This document shows positions 57,061 through 64,000 of a stretch of 64,000 nt of DNA, in pieces. The DNA lies in the NCBI GenBank assembly GCA_034359265.1, contig CP136896.1, positions 9,889,501 through 9,953,500 of the forward strand, given 5' to 3'. Each line of letters starts with the position of its first letter. Within the stretch, counting starts at the first letter, position 1. This DNA is from Canna indica (lineage: Eukaryota > Streptophyta > Magnoliopsida > Zingiberales > Cannaceae). The notes under the pieces are model-generated. The model was given only the letters and a program-made list of their open reading frames with translations. It was not told the origin of the DNA and searched no databases. The position numbers were made by a program, and so were the translations under genes.

Positions 57061-58501
57061 CCATCGACCAGCCGTATGGTCGATATGATCTCCGCGGACC
57101 TCCTGTCCGCCTGACCACTCCTCTGGTGGCCTTGAATGAAGCAAGGTTTTATTGGGTCAGTGATCATCACTCCCACTAAATGGGGCATCACCATTACTCC
57201 GGCCTGCATCATGAAGTTAATTCCCAAAATTACTTCAAAATCATCCAAATGGATGACCAACATGTCTATTTCACCATTCCATCCCCCAATTTGCACTTTG
57301 ATGGCCTTGGCCCTGCCAAGAACCAGCTTGCTTTGTGAGTCACAGCTTTGATGTGCGTAGAGTAGGGCTGCACTGCTAAGTTGAGCCTGCCCACCACCCA
57401 ATTTGAAATGAAGTTGTGGTTGGCTCCCGAGTCCACCATGACCTCCATTTCTTTGCCGTTCACCTCTAGGTTCACATATATCAAGCCGTTTACTTAGGGT
57501 CTCCTCCCCGCGCTGAGCGCACCAAGGATTTGCAAAGGTGCCATGTGAGGAAGCCCGTCTTCCTCACTAGAGTCTTCCTCTTGACGAAGCAATGTCGTCA
57601 ATTGTTCTCTCTTGGGACATTCAAATGCTCGGTGTGGTCCGCTGCAAATGAAGCATCCTCCATGTTGTTTTGGGTCATTGAACGATCCTTCGTTCATCTT
57701 CGCCTTCCCCTTGGAAGGCTGTTCCTTCATGGTTTTGCCTGTTCTCTTTCCGGGCTTGCGGAACTTGTCAAAGACACGTCCCTCTTTGGCAGTGCCATCC
57801 TCCTTGACGCGCAAGTCCACCAAGGCTTCTACACGTTCCATGACAGTGGTAATGTCTGCCACTCCCTGCCGCCTGAGTTCAACTTGCACCCAATGTTGTA
57901 GGCCGTGCAAAAAGTTGAACAGCTTGTCGGCGTTTGACAACTCTGTCGCATCCAGCATTAGTGCACTGAAATCTTTGACATAGTTTCGCACCGAACTTGT
58001 TTACCGCAACTCGCAAAGTGCTTCGCAGGCCACCCACGAAGTATTGCTCTGTAGGAACTGCTGCCTCAGTTCCTTCTTTAGTGCGTCCCAGACCTCAACC
58101 TTGGGACGTCCACCGGCTGTAGTGTCCCGAGTCCGCCACCATAGTTTAGCGTCACCTGCTAGGTACATGGTTGCGAGAGCCACCTTCTCTTCTTCGGCGA
58201 CACGAGCAACCTCAAAGTAGTGCTCTGTGTCCCAAATGAAGTTCGCCAACTCCTTGGAACTTTTTTCCCTGTTGAAGCACCGAGGTTCGGGGACCTTCAA
58301 CCTAGTTTTGGAGTCTCTAGGTTCCGTCGCGCTGAGCGCTCTGCGTTGAACAATAAGTTCAGCCCTAAGGTCGGCCATCTCTGTGACCATCGGCCCGATC
58401 ATTGCCTCCAAGGTCCTGATGCATTCCACGAGCGCATCCATCGGCCCTATGGTTGTTTCCAGGGCAATGACGCCTTCCCTGAGCGCGTTCATCCTTCGCA
58501 T
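57060..58501 (-). pseudogene. gag-protease of the gypsy element, broken
   Basis: Gag starts at 58,501 (MRRMNALREGVIALETTIGP) with the capsid-type region FIWDTEHYFEVARVAEEEKV and YLAGDAKLWWRTRD. A TAA at 58,001-58,003 ends the first frame after ALCELR; the same frame goes on VRNYVKDFSALMLDATELSN to the CCHC knuckle CFICSGPHRAFEC (about 57,620-57,660). The protease follows with the active-site VDSGANHNFI (about 57,415-57,445) and, one frame over, LDDFEVILGINFM. Gag would form the particle and protease would process it. At least two breaks make it defective. Confidence 0.87.
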
Positions 58502-58638
58502 TCACAATTTGTTTTTGTTGTTGTGGGGCTGGTAGAGCCGAACCTGGGTTCCCTCATAGAACTTGCCGTCCACCAACCAGTCTAGGTACTGCCGCTTCGC
58601 CGAGAGTGGCTGGAGATCCGTCTCCAACCTGCGCCAAA

Positions 58639-58655
58639 TGCGGCTCTGATACCAA
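58639..58655 (-). other. Primer binding site of the gypsy element
   Basis: The plus strand reads GGCTCTGATACCA, i.e. TGGTATCAGAGCC on the minus strand, two bases from the right LTR. It fixes the direction of the element. Confidence 0.88.
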
Positions 58656-58656
58656 T

Positions 58657-60170
58657 TGTCACAGGGTCAATTTTGTACACAAATTTTTTGACTCCATGAT
58701 GGTGCTGAGCAGCCCATTGCTCTCAGCCAGTCTTGTCCCAATTCTACAACGTTCTGCCCACAAGGTCGTAGAACGAACTCCGCAGCGCCAAGGGGCGAGT
58801 ACCAAGTCGAGGTTCCCCAATTCACAGTAATTCACAACAAGGGAGATGAGGAAACAAAAAATAATACTTGGAGGAATACTATATGCATTGATTTACAAGT
58901 GTTTACAAGTACACAAGATCCCTTCCACAAGCGCACACCAAGAGCGCACTTCGCAGCCCGCTTCGTGCCTCCAACCCTTGGTTAAGCATAAACCCTCAAG
59001 CACTAGTGGCTTTTGCCTTACAAGTAGAGTTACACACTTTGTATTCTCACTTTTTCCTCTCACACATCTCCTGGGTCTTTCATACAAGGCTCATGGGTTT
59101 TTATGGTGCTCAAAGCACCCCTTCTTGGGGACACATCCCCATTGGATTCATCTTAGCCTTTCCCCAAAGGTTGTGTATGTTTAGATTCCATCTTGGATGT
59201 CCATGTGTTCGACTTGACTTGAGTTGAGTCTAAGCCCAAGTCCTTCACACCCTTGGTGCGCCACATCATGTTGGCTGCACCCATTTGCCTTGATCAGGTC
59301 GCCCATCTTGTGCTGGCCAAGTCCAAGGCCAACACTGCTTGAGGGCGGGCTGGGCAGTGCATGCTCCGCCCGCTTGCTTTGCGTCTTGTCTCGACAGTGG
59401 TCCGCCTCGGCTGTTGCCACCCCGTGGCAGTGTGAACATGTTGCGCACCGCTCCATGCTCAATGTTTGCTCGGCACGCCAAGCCCGTGCCTTTGCGCACA
59501 TGGGTCATCCGTTGCCCCGCAACGTTGCGTGTGACCCCGATGCCTCCGCGCGCATGGGTTGCCATGTCTTCTTGCTATGCTGGCCCGCGCCATAGCGCAT
59601 ATAGGACTTCACCAAGTTCTCTCGCCATGGCCCAGTCGTGGTGGGGTTTTGTCCCGCTAAGTGTGAACACATCTTCATGACTTGTCGCTCCGCTGCCCCA
59701 CGTCATTGCGCACGCGGGACTCTGCCAAATCTCTCGCCACGGCCCAGCCGTGCTGGGGTTTTGTCCCGTCAAGTGTGAACACATCTTTATGACTTGTTGC
59801 TCCACTGCACCGCGCCATTGCGCTTGCGGGACTCCGTTGCTCCGTAACTTCACCAAATGCCCCGCCCGTTGCGGGACTTCTTCTCGCCATGCCCCGCCCC
59901 AGGCGAGACTTGCTTGGCTCCGCACCCAGGCGATGCCAAGTCTTGTTTATGCCTTTGCCTTCACGCACATGGGCTGCTGTCCGCCCTGCCTTGCCCACGC
60001 CTGTGACTCTACCGTGCGTCGTGGGCAATGTGGACGATGCCCATGCCATTGTGCATGTGAACGGTCTTTATTCTGCACAGCCATCAAAATACATTTGTTT
60101 GGGACCTCCATGGCCGGCCCGTGCCCAAGATGTGACACTTAGGCCATCCTTGAGATTTAGGCATCTAACA
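58657..60170 (-). repeat. 5' LTR (right), 1,514 bp, two 112-bp units
   Basis: Matches the left LTR with many C/T and G/A differences, but has only two of the 112-bp units (from 59,619 and 59,731). This accounts for the 221-bp length difference. Confidence 0.92.
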
Positions 60171-60175
60171 GATTG

Positions 60176-61130
60176 ATACTAACAATGGAAGTTTCTTTCA
60201 ATTAGTGGCTTATGAGAACCTCCGAGTGATATCTTTCAAATGTAGCAAGATTGGACATGCTGAGCCTAGCTGCAAAGATGGAGTGGAGGAGAGTAAAATT
60301 AGTACTCCCAAAGAAGGTGGAGGGGATTTAGAGGAGAAGATGGATGAAGAGAGATTGTTGGGACCCTGGGTGCAAGTGAAAAGGAGAAGAAGGGGAGTTC
60401 AAAAATATTTTGATAGCAATAAGGGGATTAAAAAGAACCCTTTGTTGTTATCCTACTTATGAAGAAGAAAAAAGTGCAAAAGGTATGCAGATTGATTCCT
60501 GGGGAACGAAGTTAGAGGCAGGTGGTTTTTGATCTCAGAATAGAGATGGAAAACAATTTATAAAAAGTAGTAAGGGAGTTGGTGAATGTATGGAGATTGA
60601 GAAGGAAATCTCGGTTGTTAATGGGAAGAATATAGAAATTGAGGGTGTGGAGATGGTCATTGCTGAAAGTAAAAAGGATGTTATGAGTACTGATGTAGGG
60701 AAGTGTTCTGAAAGCAAGGGGAAGGAGGAAGTGTTCTAAAAGCAAGGGGAAGGAGGAAAATTTTGTCTCTGTAACAAAGGAGAGGGAAATTGAGTTGGCG
60801 GATGAAACTAATGGTAAAGAAAAGCAAAATGAGAGTGTTATAATATGAGAGAAACTATCTAAGTCTTTCAAGAAGATCTTAAACAATGACTTGCAAAGGC
60901 AGAATTCCTTGAGACAGGAATTGATCTAGAATTTTCTAGTATTAGTGAGAAAGAAGGGGCCAAGGTCATGAAGTGGTTCAGGAAATAGTCTAACCTTATC
61001 AACATTCCTGTTGAATACAGAAGTGTGAAGGTTAAGAAGAGGAGAAGCTCTAAGGAAGTCGGCATTCTAAAAGATGATGGGGATCCTAAGGAGAAGGGTA
61101 GCAATGAAAAGGATTTCAATATTGGTTAAA
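60176..61130 (+). pseudogene. LINE ORF1, second part with CCHC knuckle
   Basis: It resumes after the gypsy element: FFQLVAYENLRVISFKCSKI, knuckle CSKIGHAEPSC (the first Cys of the usual pair is not clear), then a Lys/Glu-rich tail with LLGPWVQVKRRRRG, as in the copy at 25.8 kb (FGPWQIINRKRK). Frame breaks occur, among them a 28-bp tandem duplication at 60,702-60,757. Confidence 0.8.
60702..60757 (+). repeat. 28-bp tandem duplication in LINE ORF1
   Basis: 'agtgttctgaaagcaagggg' plus 'aaggagga' occurs twice in a row with one g/a difference; 28 bp shifts the frame. Confidence 0.88.
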
Positions 61131-62121
61131 ATGAAAATAATCTCTTGGAATATAAGAGATGCATTTAAAAAGATGTTTTGGCTTATCTGTGGTACCTGGT
61201 TAATAGTACTAGAGTTGAAATTATTGTGTTGTTGGAGACTCATTTAGATGAGGGAGAAGCTGCTAAATTTTTAAAAGGATATAGCAGAATTTGGAGTGGG
61301 GTGGCAGTTGCTAGTGTAGGGAGATCATGTGGTATAATTCACATGTGGAAGAAGAATTTTTGTGATGTGAATGTGGTTTTCAAAAATTAACAGTCCATTA
61401 ACAGTGTTGTCAGCTGGAGTAGTAATAAATATTTTTTTCTGACTAGATAGTATCTATGCTAGTAATTTCATCAATAAAAGAACCGAACTATTGGGCATGC
61501 TAGGGGATCTGGAATATGGAGATTTTCCTTGGCTTGTAGTACGGGGCATGAATAGTATAGGGAGAGTAGAGAAAAATATGGAGGGAGACCTTTTCAGTAC
61601 TCTCAGGAAAATGCTAATTTTAATGGTTTCATCTCTAGAGCTGGGCTTCTGAAAGCATGTTTCAAATGGCTAGTTTATACTTGGACAAATAACAGAAAGG
61701 AAGGAGGTTTAATTCAAGCCAGATTGGACATGGCTCTATTTAATGGGAATTGGCTGGATTGGAATATGAGAATTGAGGTGGAGCATCTACAGAGAGTGGA
61801 TTCTAATCAAATGCCACTTCTTGTGAAATGTGAAAAAGAAAGAAAAAGTTTTAGTAGAGACAAAAAAAAATTTGTTTGAACATTTTTGGCTTGAGTATGA
61901 GGACTTCAAAGATGTTGTAAGAAGTAATTGAACCGAGGAGAGTAAAATGGGAGAGTCTCTTCTGAAAAAGCAAGATGAGTTGGCCAAAAAGTTGACATGG
62001 TAGAATAAAAACAAGATAGGAAACTTGGAAAGGAACTTAAATAATACCTTACTCAAGATCAGGGACTTGGAATTGAGACCGGATAAATGATGATTAGATG
62101 ACAATGAAGCTATGGCTTTAA
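61131..62121 (+). pseudogene. LINE ORF2, endonuclease part, heavily broken
   Basis: It starts near 61,131 with MKIISWNIRDA. It then reads VLLETHLDEGEAAKFLKGYS (about 61,222), FPWLVV (about 61,525), RLDMALFNGNWLDWNMRIEV and EHLQRVDS (to about 61,805). Several frameshifts and stops. It is broken by the MITE after the reading EAMAL. Confidence 0.8.
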
Positions 62122-62572
62122 GGCCTTGTTTGTTTCATGATAGAGTATGGTTTATCATGGTATGGTATGATTTAATTTTATGTTTGGAAAGACTTCTAAT
62201 AAGTGACCATAGTATAGTATGGTAATCTCATGGTTTGAAAATCATAAATTTTGGCCAAGTTTTCAAACCATGGATTTGGTGGTTTCTCATGGTTTCATGG
62301 AATTTTATTTCTAAAATATCATCAATCAAAATTTATAATTTCTCTTATGCCTTTTAAATACCATTATACTCATATAAGATTAGACTTTTATTTATCATTC
62401 TTGATTGGCTTAGTCAAGACGTCATTCTCCTCCATAGCTACTATCATTTAACCATACCATATCATACCATCCTTCCAAACAAGATAATAATTTTTACAGT
62501 ACCATGTCATACTATACCATACCATACCATACATTATTAAACCATGCTTCACCTCATCCAAACAAGGCCTAA
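62119..62572. mobile_element. Tourist-like (PIF/Harbinger) MITE, 448 bp, TSD TAA
   Basis: The element 62122-62569 starts GGCCTTGTTTG and ends CAAACAAGGCC, with TSD TAA at 62119-62121 and 62570-62572. The inside is rich in 'ccatacc' and 'ggtatgg' words on opposite arms and can fold over most of its length. Three-base TWA TSDs with GGCC-type ends fit PIF/Harbinger MITEs. Without it the LINE reads on (MAL-NVLTKKVGALCKQVQIKWW). Confidence 0.88.
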
Positions 62573-64000
62573 ATGTTTTGACTAAAAAGGTAGGAGCTTT
62601 GTGCAAGCAAGTGCAAATCAAATGGTGGTCAAAATCCAGATTAAAGTGAATTGAAGAGGGGGAGAAGAACACCAGGTTCTATCATAACTTTGTTAAGATA
62701 AGAAGAAGAAGAAATAAAGTTGAATACATTATGGTAGATGGTGCGAAGCTAACTAGTGAAATGGAGATTGTAAATAGTTTTGCTGATTGGTATTAGCAGT
62801 TATGGAAACAATCAACAAGAAGGGGAAATAGAAAGTCTGAACTGGAATAAAATTGAATTAGAATAAGCAAATGAGTTGGTGAAAGACTCCATCTTTGAAG
62901 AAATCTCTCAAGCTATTAGATCAATGGGGAGAGGAAAGAGTCTAGGGGTTGATGGGTATATCCTAGAGTTCTATTTAAACGGCTAGGATATAGTGAAAGA
63001 CACTATGAAAAGAGAATTCAATTTAGTCTTTAGAAATGGTTGTATTCCTTCGGAATAAAAAGAAACAATATTGGTTATGATACCAAAAATTGAAATTCCA
63101 AGGACTATAACTGAATTTAGGCAGATTGTCTTGTGCAATGTAGTGCATAAGATCTTTGCTAAGGTCTTAACAAATAGAATCAGAAGGTTGCTATGGAAGA
63201 TAATTGGGATTGAACAAAGTGCATTTGTCCTTAATAGATGCTTACATGACTACATTATAATACTAAATGAGGTGGTAAACTCTACACATAAGTCAAAGAC
63301 GAGGGAGCCAATTCTAATTTTGAAACTGGACCTGGTGAAGGATTATGACAAGTCAGATTGGAATATCATCCTATGTATAATGAAAAGCATGATTTTCCAA
63401 AAGTTTTCAGAAATTGGATTAAGTCTTGTATGGAAAGAGTGACTTTTACTGTTAAGGTAAATGGTGTACGATCAAAAAAATTCGAAACCTTCAAGATCGT
63501 ATAAGACAGGGAGATCTTTTATCTTCCTATCTTTTTATCATAATGGAGCAATTGTTTTCAAAGTTAATGAATAGAGCCGTTAAAAACAAGAAAACTATCC
63601 CTTTCAGATTGGGAAGTGTGAGCCTGACTCATATTTTATTTGCGAATGATATGGTGCTTTTTGTTAAGGGCGGTGAGAATTCTTGTAAAAAGCTGAAGAA
63701 GCTTTTAAATAAGTGTTGTAAGCTCATTGGACAGAAAGTCAATAAGGAGAAGTCAGAAAAAAATTTTCCCTGGGGAGTGCAATGTGGACTTTAAACACAA
63801 GGTGTGTCAATATTTGAACATCAAGGAGGGAAGCTATCCTATGAATTACTTAGGTATTTTTGTATCCCCAAAGAGTCTGGAAAAAAAATACTAGATGAGA
63901 CTTGTTATCAAGGTGAAAAGGAAATTTGAATGCTGGGCTAAAAATCAGGTTACTAAGGTAGGTAAAGAAGTATTGTTGAGCTCGATTATCAGTTCAGTAC
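62573..64000 (+). pseudogene. LINE ORF2, reverse transcriptase part, open at the window end
   Basis: Reads VQIKWWSKSR (about 62,610), then a TGA where the related copies have Trp, and VDGYILEFY-like residues near 62,950. RT follows with FRQIVLCNVVHKIFAKVLTN (about 63,116), FVLNRCLHDYIIILNEVV, LDLVKDYDKSDW and the catalytic box HILFANDMVLFV (about 63,630), with Asn in place of the first catalytic Asp. Then CNVDFKHKV and MNYLGIFVSPKSL follow up to the window end. Several shifts. Confidence 0.85.

Larger units (their letters stand above)
54571..60175 (-). mobile_element. Ty3/gypsy-type gag-protease LTR retrotransposon, 5,595 bp, TSD GATTG
   Basis: LTRs 54576-56310 and 58657-60170 begin TGTTAGA and end TGTGACA on the minus strand. 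TSD GATTG lies at 54571-54575 and 60171-60175. Next to the right LTR the minus strand reads TGGTATCAGAGCC, the primer site, so the element points left. Gag and protease follow (58,501-57,060). RT, RNase H and integrase are absent; only about 750 bp separate the protease region from the left LTR, and they carry a possible trace of the pol end (near 56,475) and a polypurine tract AAAGGGTGGGGGTGG. It is a deleted, non-autonomous copy. Removing it restores the LINE ORF1 frame (LWI-DTNNGSFF). Confidence 0.93.
53895..64000 (+). mobile_element. Third L1-type LINE with ORF1 and ORF2, open at the window end
   Basis: Likely ORF1 Met at 53,898. LINE pieces are 53,898-54,575, 60,171-62,121 and 62,570-64,000; the gaps are a gypsy element and a MITE. 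Sequence matches the LINEs at 10.5 and 24.6 kb throughout. The 3' end and TSD lie beyond the window. Confidence 0.85.

Noticed and set aside
1..64000. CRISPR array, operons, ribosome binding sites or phage genes
   Set aside because: The window is plant nuclear DNA with spliced genes. Tandem repeats seen are slippage products, LTR minisatellites or AT satellites, none with CRISPR spacing.

Overview
The window looks like nuclear DNA of a flowering plant, probably a monocot (the very GC-rich first exon of the chloroplast FtsY gene fits, but this is an inference). Three spliced host genes sit in about 20 kb (31-50.5 kb). Both flanks are stacks of transposable elements.

Layout. 1-3.1 kb: fragments of LTR-type repeats. 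3.67-5.60 kb: a 5'-truncated LINE with an 18-bp target site duplication (TSD). 6.07-6.39 kb: a complete 324-bp TRIM. 8-10.1 kb: two more LTR-like pieces. 10.51-23.91 kb: one L1-type LINE with RNase H, bounded by 16/17 matching TSDs. It has been split by an old hAT relic (about 12-15.7 kb) and by a complete 4,152-bp hAT transposon (17,464-21,615) with inverted ends, a perfect 8-bp TSD and a nearly intact four-exon transposase gene. 24.59-30.35 kb: a second L1 copy with a 17-bp TSD, stopping inside its RNase H domain without poly(A). 53.9-64.0 kb: a third copy of this L1 type, running off the window. It is split by a reverse-oriented gag-protease LTR retrotransposon (54,576-60,170, TSD GATTG) and by a Tourist-like MITE (62,122-62,569, TSD TAA).

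Host genes. cpFtsY (31,114-36,485, +, 11 exons, 371 aa) is the chloroplast SRP receptor. It converges on an ORM/ORMDL gene (43,116-39,236, -, 3 exons, 155 aa), a regulator of serine palmitoyltransferase in the ER. Upstream of that on the same strand is a 5-exon gene for a 307-aa ARM-like protein resembling the plant Cdc14/SIN-component family (50,447-44,406). All exon joins were read by eye and keep the frame. The three genes share no pathway.

No wholly new system was found. The most informative material is the order of nested insertions, the decay of the LINEs by nonsense changes at tryptophan codons, LINE copies that begin within a few bases of the ORF1 start, a 112-bp minisatellite that differs 4 to 2 between the two LTRs of one element, and a hAT transposon that may have been active recently.
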